The notes: generated by a model from the letters alone, not told the origin. Counted from the stretch's first letter, positions 9,661 through 21,290 are shown. The stretch is DNA of 64,000 bases from Pelobates cultripes (GCA_933207985.1 OW240915.1:118820753-118884752); one strand, 5' to 3'. A program made the numbers and translations.

Positions 9661-11513
9661 GGGATGATCTCCTGGTTGTGGTAAAAGTGGCACAGTCGGA
9701 ATAGTTCGTTGTCTTCGTATCTTGAAAAGTCTTTGGGATTCATACTGGGGGTGAAGTCTGCGTTCCGAAGTATGGGGGTTAGGGGCGATGGGTTGGAGAT
9801 GATGCGGAATTTGGTCGCTGTTTTGTCCCATATTTTTATGGTTGTGAGAATTGTGGTGGCAGTGGAGGTCTAGCGTTTCTCTGGAGCCAAATGTGCAGGG
9901 ATGGAAAGTCCCTTCCCATGACCGTGTGTTCTATGTCTACCCACCGTTTGAAGCCATATGGTGTGTGGAGGTTTTGAGCTTGTGCTAGTTGAGCGGCGTG
10001 GAAGTAATGGATGAAGTTAGGTAGTCCCAGACCTCCGGCTCTGTTGGGGACATATAGGGTTTGGCATTTTACTCGTGCCCTTTTGTTTGCCCATATGAAT
10101 CTGTCAGTGTGGGTCTGGAGTGTTTTGAAGTCGCGTTGTGAGATCGGGACAGGGAGTGCCTTAAAGAGGTACAGGAATCTGGGCAGGAGGTTCATCTTGA
10201 TCGATGCGAGTCTGCCGAGCCATGAGATGGGCATGGTGTGCCAGGTGTTTAGGTCTTGGTGGGCTTTTTGTAGGAGCGGGGAGTAGTTGTGTTAGTATGT
10301 TTGGGATTGGTCTGCTGGTAATACGGTGCCTAGGTATTTATTCTTGTCATTCTGGAATTGGAAGGGGTGCTGTCGTTGAAGGGTTTGGAGAGTGTGTTGT
10401 GGTATATGTATGGGGAGGGCTTCTGTTTTCTCAACATTTAGTTTGTACCCCGATATGGAAACGTAGCGTTGTAGGGCTGTGAAGAGTGGTGGGATGGAGT
10501 TCATGGGGTCCGTGATTGTGATGAGCAGGTCATCGGCGTATGCCGCTACCTTGTACTCTGTGTCCCTTATGGTGAGTCCCTTGATGTCGACTTGCTTGCA
10601 GAGGGTTTGGAGTAGAGGTTCCAGTGAGAGGGGGAACAGGATTGGGGAAAGGGGACATCCTTGATGGGTGCCATTTAGTATGTTGAAGATGGGGGGTCAT
10701 GAAGCGGGGAGGAGTAGGGCCGTCGTGGGTGTTGAGTATAGTGTTTGTAGTGCTCTCTTGAATGGGTCGGGAATGCCGAATTTGTGGAGGGTGGCGAATC
10801 GAAAGGGCCACAGTAGCCTGTCAAAGGCTTTTTCGGCGTCAAGGGCCAGGAATACGGTCGGTGTCTGTCTGTTGTTTGTGTACCAGATAAGGTCGTAGGT
10901 TCGTCTAGTGTTGTCGTTGGCCTGTCGGGTGGGAATGAACCCCACTTGGTCTGGGTGGATGAGTTTAGGAAGGAAGGGGTTGAGTCATTCGGCCACTGGA
11001 AGAAGATCTTAATGTCCATGTTAAGGAGTGATATGGGGCGGTAATGTCCTGGTTCCATGTGTGATTTGTCCGGTTTGGGGAGGAGGCAAATGTTCGCTTT
11101 CAACATGTCCAGAGGTAGCTTTTCGCCCTTTAGTAAAGAATTGAATAAATTGCTGAGGTGTGGGTTCAGAATGGGCAAGAATGTTTTGTAGTACAGGCCT
11201 TAAAAGCCATCAGGCCCAGGCATTTATTTGGTTTTAGGGTTTTGAGTATGGTCGTGATCTCTTCTGGAGTGATTGGGGAGGATAGTTTGTCGGACCCTTC
11301 ACGGGTAATGGAGGGTAAGTGGATCGAGTCTAGGTACGCATTATGGGCTATGGTCATATAAGGAGGTGTAATAGTCTTGGAAGGTTTTGACTATTCTGTC
11401 CGGGAGGTCGTGGGTGGTCCCGTCTGGCGTTCGGATTTTGTCTATTCTTTTTAGGTCCGCTCTACGCTTGAGTTTTCGGGCAAGGAGGGAGTCAGCTTTG
11501 TTTGATTTATCGT

Positions 11514-11700
11514 ATAGCCTTCCAGCTGAAGTGGTAGAGGTTAACACAGTAAAGGAGTTTAAGCATGCGTGGGATAGGCATAAGGCTATCCTAACTATAA
11601 GATAAGACTAGGGAGTAATGAAAGTATTTAGGGCCGAATGGTTCTTATCTGCCGTCACATTCTATGTTTCTATAGGGTAGTGGATGCATGGAATAGCCTT
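11514..11700 (+). mobile_element. CR1 3' fragment in circularly permuted order inside L1
   Basis: Bases 11514-11673 match the CR1 3' end at 27468-27650 (from 'atagccttccagctga' to 'ttctatgtttctata'). Immediately to the right, 11674-11700 match the part of CR1 that lies just upstream (27446-27474, 'gggtagtggatgcatggaat' then 'agcctt'). L1 coding sequence resumes at 11701. The 8-mer ATAGCCTT stands at both junctions and is also native to CR1 at the break. Confidence 0.8.
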
Positions 11701-13633
11701 GCAGAACAGTTGTCTGGTCCATTGTAATGCTTTCGTAGAATCCCTGGCCATAAAGGTCCTTATTGAGGTTTGGCATTGTGAAATTTTGGTGTTCAGTTCC
11801 GGTGTGGGGGAGATTTTGTGTTGGATTTCAAGGGTACGCAGTTCCATGAGGGTTTGATGTGGTCTTAATCCTGGGGGCTACGTTAGGGGTGGTCAGGAAG
11901 AGGTCAATTCGTGAGTGTGAGTGATGAGGGTGGGAAAAGGTGTAGTCCCGAGGGTCCCGGTTCTGTAGTCTCCAGGTATCCAGGAGGTGCATGCGGGATA
12001 TGAAAGAATGAAAATGTTTATCCCTTTTGGCCGTGGGGGTTTTCCGACAAGTGGGAGTAAGCTGTTTGCGTCAGTCTATTGTTGTGGAGAGGGCGGCATT
12101 GAAGTCTCCCCCTATTATCTGTATGTGCGAGGGGAAGAGAGCAAGTTGGGCTTGTAGGGTTTGCCAGAACGCCGGGGAGGGCGTGTTTGGTACGTATACT
12201 GACGTGATTAAGTATTTCTGGGGTCCTATGTGTCCAGCTATTGTTACAAAACGGCCTTGTGGGTCAGCTATGGAGCGGTCTATTATCAGTGGGCATGATT
12301 TGTGGATCAGAATTACGACGCCGTTTTGTTTCTCTGTTGGGGAGCTTGCCAGATAGTATTTATCGAAATGTCAGCTTAGGTGGGGGAATGGTTTGGAATG
12401 CGTGAAATTAGTTTCCTGGAGTAGTGTATTTTGGGATTTGGTTCTGTTTGCTGATCTCATAGTTTGGTGGTGTTTTGAGGGGTTATTTAGGCCTTTACAA
12501 TTTATGGATGTGCAGGACAGGGTAGCTGTCATTCTAGAGGCTGTCCCTTGGCCCTTTTTGTGGGTGTTGCTTATGTGGCTTGGCGGTTGGGGCAGGGATC
12601 TGCTTGGGGTCCTTTTTGTAGGTTTATGAGGTTTATGAGAGGGAGTCCCGGAATGGGGGGGTCAGGCAGTGGGCAGGGGGGTAGGACGTTGGGGAAGGGG
12701 GTAAGAGATTGTTGGTGTACCCCTTGGGTGGGGTGGGGAAGTTGTCTTGGAAAAAGAAAGAGGGAGGGGTGCGTCGGTTGAGGAGCCTGGTCTTATTCCT
12801 GGGTTGCCAAGCGGTGTTGGGGTGGAGTTTTCCCGGGGGCCTGGGGTTAGGGTCCCAATCCCGGGTGTGGGTGGGAGTGCTGTATGTCTGTCTTGTCTGT
12901 GTGGTCGGTGGAAGGGTGGGTGGTGTTTTGTCCTAGTAGGGTGGTGGTAGTGGTCCCCTCCTGCCCCCTGAGCGTGCCTTAGTGATGGTCGTGTAGCTGT
13001 CGGTCCAGTGAGTCCTTTGTGTAGTTTTGTCTGTTTAAATGGTGGGTGGGGTGTGTTTGCGTGCCTTAGTGCCGGTGTGTGTGAGTTTGTGACTCTTGGT
13101 GTTGGCTAAGGGTTCCCTGGGTCGTCTGATCCTAGGTCCTGGAGTTGTTTTGTGGGTGATGGGTGTAGTGGTCGTTTTACTGCTCCTAGTGGTGTGGGTC
13201 CTGGCGTAGGTGCGTTGGAGGCTGGGGGTGTCTCGTGGGTCCGGGAGGGAGGCTGCTGGTGGGGTTTCCGTGTCGTCAAATGTACAATTAAAATGCCAAA
13301 AACATTATCATGAATCTAAGAACATTTAAACAGGTAGTATCCGCAACAAAGCTTCAATTGTTCCCTTAAAGAGAGTGTTTGGTCTTGGGGGGCTGTTCTT
13401 CCCTTGGCCTGCCATGTACCTCGGGGAGGTACTCTTGCTTTGGTCACCTGGGTATTTTGGGGGGGGGAGGTTGATAGTGAGCTCCTCAGTCTCTTGGGTG
13501 GGTTCGTGAGGTCCGCTCTCTGGGGTGCTGTTCACTTGCGTGAAGGTGGTGGACTTGTGGCCTGTGGTGCCCACAATGTGAGGGGTTACCGTGGGGAGGA
13601 GTGTTCCCCCGGGGGGAGAACCCGGTTCGTCTC

Positions 13634-14370
13634 TGTGGCGGAACGAGCCTCGCCACTGGGCATTGGAGAAGACTGATTGCCAGCCTCCTGCCATGTGACT
13701 ATGGCCCCTGGGATGTATTGCCTGCTCTCCTGTACTGCTGAGGATTGTTACCAACTAGGTGGATTTGGCTATGGAGCTTGTGTAGTGCCCTCTGTTGGTA
13801 GCAACAGTAATATGCACTACCTGAATAGCAAGACTGGTAATTTGCATATTCTGGTAGATTTGCATATTGCTAATTCTACATGCAGGAGAGACATTTTGTG
13901 TTAATTATGGTCTTCCCCACCCATTTATAAATATGTAATTATGTTATAAGTCACTGTATGTTGCCTGCTATGATTTGACTGTTTGTAATTTTATTGAGTT
14001 TTCACAGCAATGTTAATGTGGGCTAGTCCCAAGTAAAAGTTTTAGACAGTTCTACTTCACCCTCAATCTAGAGTCCTGTCTCTTATTGGGGGAATTGCTA
14101 TATCACTACAAGGGATTGCTATGCTCTGCTAATCACTACTAAGCTCTTTTAAGAGCTTGTTCCTACTTCACTCACTTGGAGTAGAGGTTCACCCACTGGA
14201 ACCTGGAGCCTTGTGGGTAGGAGACAGCGAGACCCCAACCAAGCTGCGGCGGTTAGTGGGGTCTGCGGTGGTTGTGGTGTCTGCGGAGCGCTTGGTTCCT
14301 TGTGGTGTCTGCGGAGCGCTTGGTTCCTTCAATAGAGGTAGCCAGTCGGTGTGCCAAGTGATCCGTTACA
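13634..14370 (+). repeat. LTR of a Gypsy-like element (737 bp)
   Basis: The start TGTGGCGGAACGAGCCTCGCC aligns with the start of the LTR family at 52413-56173, and the end is GATCCGTTACA. A tRNA-Leu-like primer site follows after one base. No second LTR was found nearby, so the element is truncated on the right. Confidence 0.8.
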
Positions 14371-14371
14371 T

Positions 14372-14389
14372 TGGTGGCAGCAGTGGGAT
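14372..14389 (+). other. Primer binding site, tRNA-Leu type
   Basis: TGGTGGCAGCAGTGGGAT differs by one base from the complement of the vertebrate tRNA-Leu (AAG/UAG) 3' end. The identical 18-mer occurs at 54915-54932 on the minus strand. Confidence 0.8.
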
Positions 14390-14427
14390 GGCTTCCTAGC
14401 CTTGGGAAAACCAGCACTAATTCAGAG

Positions 14428-15135
14428 ATGGAAGGCCGTGCAGTATCTCACTTTGACGCCAGGCTCCAGCAGCGACTACAGGATGTGATGCGCAGTATGG
14501 AGTATCCTATCCCAGAGGAAAGAGAGACAGAGTGGAGGGTGGCGCTTCGTACCGATCTCTGGAAGGAGGACATCGACGAAATTCGACCCTTCCGGTGCGA
14601 GGAAATCCTGACCACTAACCAGCGCCAAGCAGAACAACTAGAGCTGCGGATGCCGTTATTGGGAAACCAGCCCTCAGAGGAATGGGTAAGTGAACTGCAA
14701 ATGCTAGTTGAGACTGAGGTGTGGCTGGATGATTCCTATCGGGCCCTGCGGTGGCATGCTTACCACCTCTACCCATGGCTGATTAAGTACAAGTGTATTG
14801 AGGGGGAAGACTACGATGGCCCAGGTTTGTTGTGGGATACTATTGAAACGAGTCTCTGGTTCGGAGACATCAACATTGCTCGCTTCTGGTCCATCTGAGC
14901 TGAGCGGGCAGACAACTAGGACCTTACGGAGATCGATGCCATTCAGCCAGATCTATCGTTTCTTGCCAACCGGGAGTGGGCACTAGAACAGGATTATGTT
15001 TGCCTGTTCCAACGTATAACACCGCCTGTCTCTGACATGATGGGGCTTATTGACTGTATACCACCGGAAGCATTGAGTTTAGTTCCTCCTCCCCAGCAAC
15101 CAAGCCTGTTATCAGGGGACCTTGCTTTCTTGTAG
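14428..15135 (+). pseudogene. gag: Gag-like protein of a Gypsy-type element, two stops
   Basis: From the ATG at 14428 the frame encodes an acidic, tryptophan-rich protein (MEGRAVSHFDARLQQRLQDV start; later EVWLDDSYRALRWHAYHLYP) that I cannot match to a named Gag domain. A TGA at 14896-14898 and a TAG at 14917-14919 interrupt it, but the same frame then stays open to the TAG at 15133-15135. Its place directly after LTR and primer site marks it as gag. No protease, reverse transcriptase or integrase follows. Confidence 0.65.
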
Positions 15136-15983
15136 GCCTTGGGACGAAGATGGCCACCCTAGTTCTTTTGCACGAAATATAGTAGCCACCGATGGCGGTT
15201 CCTCTTTTCGTTTTTTTGTTACCACCCATGATGATGTTAGGCGTGGGTGATCTGGTTTGTCACTTTTCTGTGGTTTTGTGCTCGTGAATGTACACTGGGA
15301 AGCTGATGGATGCTGATGGAAACTCAGGGGAGAGGGAGCTAAGGGATCACACATCCGTCCCATAAAGAGGTTAAATTCATTTAGTGGCTCACAAGCATCG
15401 ATTGTTACAGTGATGCCAAATTTATGGGGCGATTTCTGGGGCATTAGGGAGAACCAAATTGTCCTCTGGCACTAAGGCTTCCTAAGTGACCTCTAGTAGA
15501 TGGTGGTGGGTTGCCATCATTTATGGACGTGCTCAGGGTCTCAATGTCAGAGGCCAGTGTTCTAGTGTCACTACCACAGTCTGCCAGAATGACGTGCTCC
15601 TCCTCCACCGTATAGTAGCATGCAATTCTAGGGGAATTAATTCTATGTAATAACTAAGGGCAGTGGCATACCTACCATGGTCACAGGGGTCGCCGCTGCA
15701 ACTGAGCTAGTCACTCCAGGGGGCCCGGCCATAGCCGCGACCCCTGAGCTGCCTGCATACCTTCTGGGTGGGTGCACAGCTGCAGTGGCCCGAGGCCCAC
15801 AGTTGCTGGCAGGAGGGGAGAGCTGTCCTGTGCTACTCCACACCTGACTTGTGTGTAGTGAGAATGTGCGGTCAGACAGGAAATGCTCATTGAGAGAGCA
15901 CTTCCTGTCAGACCGGGTACCGCAGCGGTGACCTGGTGAGGGGAGTGAGGGGGAGAGAATGATGCATCACATGGAGGGACTGG
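15136..15983. other. No gene; possible hAT-like terminus near 15662
   Basis: Non-coding sequence. 'cagtggcatacctaccatgg' at about 15664 resembles the outer end of a non-autonomous hAT element, but I did not find its partner. Confidence 0.35.
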
Positions 15984-16195
15984 GACAGTTGGAAATGACA
16001 CACATGGAGGGGCTAGGAGGAGGGTTGGGAATGACACATGTGGAGAGGCTGGGGGGAGGGTTGGGAATGACACACCTGGAGGGGCACGGGGGAGGGTTGG
16101 GAATGACATACATGGAGGAACTGGGGGGAGGGTTGGGAATGACACACATGGAGGGGCAGGGGGGAGGGTTGGGAATGACATAAATGGAGGAACTG
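15984..16195. repeat. 36-bp minisatellite
   Basis: About six copies of a G-rich 36-base unit built on 'gggttgggaatgacacacat' followed by 'ggaggggc'. Copies differ by a few bases. Confidence 0.9.
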
Positions 16196-16199
16196 GGGG

Positions 16200-16859
16200 T
16201 GAAATGGAAATTAGGGATTCATACTTATCACAGGGTTTATGCTGTGACCAGCACTGAAAGGGTTAAAGAAATAACTTTTTTTTTTTTTTTTTTTTTCTAA
16301 ACACTTTTTAAACTTTCATAACTTTTAACAAAAGATCTCTCTGCCTTCCTTGGCTCAGATCTAAGTGATGAGAAGAGACTGGCAGAGACAATGTATCAAT
16401 CAATGTTTCAAATCATGTTCAAGGCTGTCACTGTGCTACAGATTGCCGTGACTGGCCACAGGTTGACTTCCTGAGCTTCCATTTTTTTGTGCCTTAATAT
16501 AAGTACATAATGATCTGCTATTGTTGATATTAATATACTGTGATTGATCTGACAATGTTTCTATTGTAAATTCCTTTGGACGTAGGAAACCACAGACATA
16601 AAGGGTGGTCTTAATTACTGTATGGGTGTGAGATTCAAACGGGTGATTATCTAGTATGTTGGAAAGCGCATTGAATTAAGGTCCATCAATAGGTAATCAT
16701 TTGGGGGATTCTGGATGGTCTAATCATTGTGTTCCTTTTAGAATGTTTTAAATTGGGCACTTAGGCATAAAAGATTTGTAAAGATTTTATGATAATTTTA
16801 AATTAATGTGACAAAAAGCAGCAATTTCTACCATGGTTTCTATAGAATAAGATTTAGTT
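16200..16859. other. No gene; homopolymer T run
   Basis: A run of about 22 T lies at 16276-16297. The right half may be decayed Ngaro tyrosine recombinase, but I cannot support that residue by residue. Confidence 0.45.
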
Positions 16860-17871
16860 ATCTGGATGTCAGAGATGAATCCGTTGAAAATAGTCAGTGC
16901 TCTGTTGTACATTCTCTGGTATTGTCGGATACAGCTGCTTGAGCCAGCAACCTGCTTTGGCCAATAATTGGTTTAGTACATTATGATGGCTGCGAATGCT
17001 GGGGTTTTGGATGACTGGATCCTGGCTGACTGGAAAGTTTGAATAAGTCCTGAAAATGAGAACGGGAAAGGGCATCAGCTGCGGAGTAATGACAGCCGGG
17101 AATCTGAACACAAACTAGGAAAAACTGATGTTACTGCTAGCCAAATTAATTTACTGATTAACCTCATAGTTATTAATAGTATCACATGCTGCCATATTAT
17201 CGGAGTAGCATTTAGCTGCTTTCCCTTTCCATAAATTACCCCACATTTGTGCCATTGCTACTAAAGGGTAAACCTCAAAGAGCTGAGGTTTCTTGAAATG
17301 AAGGTAGGTCAACAGGCCACATGTCTCTAAACCATAAATTGTCTAAAATGGCTGCGTAGCCAGTACAGGCTGCAGCATCTGTCCAAATAACTATAAGAGC
17401 ATAGATTTGCCATTCCAATTGCTTATAAATTCATGCAACATGTTTAAGTGAGCTTGAGCTTGGATATCGAGGAAGATTATTCTGTTATCATCGGGAAGAC
17501 TAGACAGGAGGCAGAGTAGCCTTGACATGAACGTCCCTAAGGAATTTTGAGCATTGCAATTCAGTGAACCCACGAGAGACCTGCATGTACATCAATCTTG
17601 CACAAGAATCTGTCCATTTCTTCCTGGATTCGCTGAATCCTTTTGTCAGGGAGACTGGACTGCATTAAGGAAGAGTACAGTTTTATGCCTAGAAATATCA
17701 GGCTAGTTATGGGGTCTAGAGACAAGTCCTTAGATAGTGGGACCAGTAGTTTGGAGAACAAAGCCACAGTGCTGTGAATGCTCTGCAGTATATTGTTACC
17801 GATTCTATCATTAGAATGTCGTCTAGGTAATGAATCACCTCTGTGTACTGGATTGAGTAAACCTTACTTTG
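16860..17871 (-). pseudogene. Ngaro-like retroelement remnant (recombinase N-terminus, RNase H, reverse transcriptase)
   Basis: Read on the minus strand from high to low coordinates: a VIHYLDD reverse transcriptase motif near 17840-17815; LIFLGIKLYSSLMQSSLPDKRI (17690-17630) matching LTFLGIELDSATFRASLPTEKL of the full Ngaro copy; GSLNCNAQNSLGTFMSRLLCLL (17570-17510) matching its GSLNFAMRIVPQGRSFVSRLLCLL; RNase H remnants; and near 16900 a piece like the recombinase N-terminus. Many stops and shifts show it is old. The hAT element at 17880 inserted directly beside its right end. Confidence 0.75.
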
Positions 17872-18123
17872 CTCTAAAGCAGTGGTAGTCAACCTTTTTC
17901 TACCTACCGCCCACTAATGCATCTTTCTTGATGGAAAAATTTCCTTACCGCCCACCAGTTTTCGCGCAAGCGCGGAATATTTTTTAGAAAGGAGGTTGTT
18001 TTAAAAAAAATAAATAAATGTACGTACATTTATCTTTTTATTTCTACTTTATGCATGTTTATAATGTTTTTAACTTTATAAAGTTTAATTAGAAAACAAT
18101 AAAGTAAATTGAAATTAGCTTTA

Positions 18124-19938
18124 CTAGTGAGATCCTTGAGGCTGATGCTGCGAGACTAAATATTTGATATCTGGTTCGATTTTCGTAAGGAACAAACGAA
18201 GGTCTCCTCTTTCGGTGATATTCAGACGGTTTCTCTGTTTGCTCATAATATGATTAACAGCACTAAAGCCTGATTCTACAAGATATGTGGTAGGGAAAGG
18301 TATCAATAAATTGAACATCATTTTCCACATATTTGGATATAACGCAGGCATTTTTTTATTTTGCCAGAGTTTTTGGTATCCACCACTGCCAAAATTACAT
18401 TTACTCTCTTCGTCATATTTAAGTTCTAATAGTTCTTCTTGGCAAGTTATATCAACTTCAGCAACATTTGCTGTAAAAGGATTTATCATCCAGTCATGCA
18501 CCTTTAAGTTCAAAATATCTTGAAATCGTTTTTCCATATCCAATTTGAGTTCCTTGAGGTGACTACTGAACCTTTCAATATCCCCCGGACTTACATCATT
18601 GTTTATAGAGGACAATTCAGGAAACTGATGAAATTCTCTCTTGAAAATATTATGACGGAGAAGATCAAGCTTTTCGATAAATAATGACACAATATTTTTG
18701 CAACTTATAAGAGTTATATTGGCTCCTTGAAGCTGCAAATTAATGTCATTAAATCTCTTGAAAATGTCTGCCAAATAAAAGGCATCATTCTTTACGTTTT
18801 TTAACTGTTCATAGAGACCAGTCTCATTATCACTTTCAAAAAACTGTACGACACTATCAAATAATGCAACAAAACGAGTCAAGCATGTACCCTTTGAGAG
18901 CCATCGAACTTCTGTATGTAAAAGTAACCTAATAAACTGCTCGTTATTGTCCTGGCACAGCTGTCGAAACATTCTATCACACTTGGCATTAGATTTTATC
19001 TTATTTACAGCTTTAATTATAATACTTAATGATGAATGGAGACTTGTACTTAAATGTTTTCCTACAATATGTTGTCTGTGTACAACACAATGAATACACA
19101 AAACGCTTGGCACTTCTTCCTTCAAGTAAGCAACAAACCCACGATAGCGGCCTACCATTGATGGTGCTCCGTCAGTAGCACATGCAACAATATTGTTCAA
19201 GGGTATATTGTTTTTTGCAAAGTATGATTTCACAGCATTAAATATTGATAATCCTTTTGTATCTGTAATCAGATTGACAGTGAATAGCATTTCTTCTTGC
19301 AATGTATTGTTTTCATCAAGGTACCGTACATATGTCATCAGTAGAGCATTATTATCTGCAATGACAGACTCATCCAATTGTATAGAAAATGACGAATTTT
19401 GGAGAATACCTATAAGTTTATTTTCAACATTAGCCGCCATTTCATCAATGCGTCTCTTTACTGTGTTATCGCTAAGGGGCAATGTTTTTAAAACTTCAGG
19501 TATATCCTGATGCATTACTGTTGAGATAAATTCTTTGATAGAGGGTATTATCAAAGTTTCTCCAATATTATGGCTTTTACCACTTTTTGCAATTAAGTGT
19601 GATATACGATAAGCTGCAGTTAATCCATCCTCATTCTTTGCATGTTGTTTTTGAAAGGATGTAGCTATTGTTGAACGATTTTGAAATCTTTTATAGATTT
19701 CTTGAAAATATTCAATGGGCTTATCTTTATCTTGCGAATGCTTTGTAGTAAGATGTTCTCGCAATCGACTTGGCTTCATTGCTTCATTAGATAATGTCTT
19801 GTGGCACAGTAAACACATTGGAAGCTGTTTATTTGTAACAGATTCAATGAAACCCATCTTCAGATACTCTGGTAAATAGCCACGAGCGTATTTCTTTTTT
19901 TCAGACATGGGTTCTAAATTTGTTTCACAATTTAACAA
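18124..19938 (-). CDS. hAT transposase (ZBED5/SCAND3-like), intact frame of 604 aa
   Basis: The frame opens at 19938 and ends at 18124 without a stop or shift. Residues about 15-75 form a BED-type zinc finger (CLLCHK...LREHLTTKHS). Next comes an RNase H-like catalytic core: IQLDESVIADNNALL near residue 190 gives the first acidic residue, CATDGAPSMVGRYRGF near 255 the second, followed by CIHCVVHRQHI. The C-terminus carries the hAT dimerisation domain (FPTTYLVESGFSAVNHIMSKQRNRLNI). Domain order and length fit the ZBED5/Charlie-like branch of hAT transposases. The gene fills the left two thirds of an element with matched ends, so it is probably that element's own transposase. A second start (MSEKKKYARGY, residue 11) is possible. 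Confidence 0.92.
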   Translation of the reverse strand: MLNCETNLEPMSEKKKYARGYLPEYLKMGFIESVTNKQLPMCLLCHKTLSNEAMKPSRLREHLTTKHSQDKDKPIEYFQEIYKRFQNRSTIATSFQKQHAKNEDGLTAAYRISHLIAKSGKSHNIGETLIIPSIKEFISTVMHQDIPEVLKTLPLSDNTVKRRIDEMAANVENKLIGILQNSSFSIQLDESVIADNNALLMTYVRYLDENNTLQEEMLFTVNLITDTKGLSIFNAVKSYFAKNNIPLNNIVACATDGAPSMVGRYRGFVAYLKEEVPSVLCIHCVVHRQHIVGKHLSTSLHSSLSIIIKAVNKIKSNAKCDRMFRQLCQDNNEQFIRLLLHTEVRWLSKGTCLTRFVALFDSVVQFFESDNETGLYEQLKNVKNDAFYLADIFKRFNDINLQLQGANITLISCKNIVSLFIEKLDLLRHNIFKREFHQFPELSSINNDVSPGDIERFSSHLKELKLDMEKRFQDILNLKVHDWMINPFTANVAEVDITCQEELLELKYDEESKCNFGSGGYQKLWQNKKMPALYPNMWKMMFNLLIPFPTTYLVESGFSAVNHIMSKQRNRLNITERGDLRLFLTKIEPDIKYLVSQHQPQGSH

Positions 19939-20392
19939 CTACTTTTACTCTTACGTTTTGATCTGCACTCCACACAGTGCTTTTTTCCCTCCTCTTTTCC
20001 CTTTTATTACTAACACCAAAAACAATGCTGTATTAGGTGCCAATTTTTATTAATGTCACCATCAAAAGAAATTCCTTTTCCTGCCTGCTTCTTTACCTTC
20101 CTTATAGTATATCACTATATTAAGGATCTCTTTTTCCTTTTTTTTATTTTCTCCTTCCCTTACTTATTTTTTTCTTTTATTTTATAAGATAACAAAACTT
20201 AATTTATGAGCCAGACTAAACACTGCTTACTCTCCTCCTTTATTTTATCCCCTTTTTTCTATTTTTCTTCCTTTTTTTTATCTTTTCCTTTTTATCTCCT
20301 TTCTTTTACCTTCCTGAGCGACAAAAGTAAGGCTGAGCTAGTTAGCCCACTTATTATTATTAGCCAACAATTCTCTTTCTCTCTTTGCCCTT

Positions 20393-21080
20393 AACTTTTC
20401 TTTTTCAACTCCTCTGCTCCGTTTCAGCCTGCTTCTGCCTGTCCCTGCTATCAGTTTCCACTCCTCCCCTAAACAATTCTCTTTCTCCTGCCTATAACTT
20501 TTCTTTTTCAACTCCTCTGCTCTGTTTCAGCCTGCTTCTGCCTGTCCCTGCTATCAGTTTCCACTCCTCCCCTAAACAATTCTCTTTCTCCTGCCTATAA
20601 CTTTTCTTTTTCAACTCCTCTGCTCTGTTTCAGCCTGCTTCTGCCTGTCCCTGCTATCAGTTTCCACTCCTCCCCTAAACAATTCTCTTTCTCCTGCCTA
20701 TAACTTTTCTTTTTCAACTCCTCTGCTCCGTTTCAGCCTGCTTCTGCCTGTCCCTGCTATCAGTTTCCTCTCCTCCCCTAAACAATTCTCTTTCTCCTGC
20801 CTATAACTTTTCTTTTTCAACTCCTCTGCTCTGTTTCAGCCTGCTTCTGCCTGTCCCTGCTATCAGTTTCCACTCCTCCCCTAAACAATTCTCTTTCTCC
20901 TGCCTATAACTTTTCTTTTTCAACTCCTCTGCTCTGTTTCAGCCTGCTTCTGCCTGTCCCTGCTATCAGTTTCCACTCCTCCCCTAAACAATTCTCTTTC
21001 TCCTGCCTATAACTTTTCTTTTTCAACTCCTCTGCTCCGTTTCAGCCTGCTTCTGCCTGTCCCTGCTATCAGTTTCAACT
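20393..21080. repeat. 103-bp minisatellite inside the hAT element
   Basis: A pyrimidine-rich unit starting 'aacttttctttttcaactcc' recurs at 20393, 20496, 20599, 20702, 20805, 20908 and 21011, exactly 103 bases apart. Copies differ at only a few positions. It lies upstream of the transposase start, between the gene and the right terminus. Confidence 0.97.
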
Positions 21081-21108
21081 CCTCCCCTTCCTCTTCCCAC
21101 GTGTTTGC

Positions 21109-21290
21109 GTGCGCTCGCTCCCGCCCGACAACTTCTCACACAAAAGGAGGTTGACTGATGTGTGCGCTCGCGCCCGCCTGCACCGCCCGCCCACTCGCTC
21201 GCGTTGGTTTCTTGATGTGTGCGCTCGCTCGCGCGCCCGCTCGCTCGCGCGCCCGCCCGCTCGCGCGCTCGCTCAAAAGGAGGTTTTAAC
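21109..21290. promoter_or_regulatory. CpG-rich block, candidate hAT promoter region
   Basis: Runs of 'gctcgctcgcgcgcccgc' stand out from AT-rich surroundings, between the transposase start and the right terminus. Position suggests a promoter; sequence alone does not prove it. Confidence 0.4.

Larger units (their letters stand above)
8150..12532 (-). pseudogene. L1/Tx1-type ORF2: endonuclease and reverse transcriptase (broken)
   Basis: A start at 12532-12530 opens an APE-type endonuclease: a SINCKGLNNP-like N-terminus, NGVVILIHKS, ISGVYVPN-like ITSVYVPN, GGDFNAAL near 12110 and the SRIDLFL motif near 11910. The reverse transcriptase follows, with LARKLKRRADLKRIDKI near 11460, the fingers at 11180-10700 and the catalytic YADD at 10540-10529. 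After it come the thumb (SWLGRLASIKMNLLPRFLYL near 10225) and the L1-type C-terminal region (NRAGGLGLPNF near 10020). Several frameshifts and the two insertions break the frame. Coding similarity resumes left of the solo LTR, at 8727 downwards. Confidence 0.85.
7787..13633 (-). mobile_element. L1/Tx1-like LINE, decayed and interrupted
   Basis: The minus strand carries ORF2 from about 12532 downwards, followed by a 3' region that ends in a T/A-rich tail (TTTATTTATTTATTTT on the + strand at about 7787-7815), as a poly-A tail would look for a reversed LINE. Two later insertions split it: a solo LTR (8733-9660) and a permuted CR1 piece (near 11522-11692). The limit upstream of ORF2 (C-rich on the minus strand, 12533 to 13633) is uncertain; I did not recognise an ORF1. 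Confidence 0.75.

Noticed and set aside
13326..13754. 142-residue minus-strand frame as L1 ORF1
   Set aside because: It spans the L1/LTR boundary at 13634 and shows no coiled coil or RNA-recognition pattern of ORF1.
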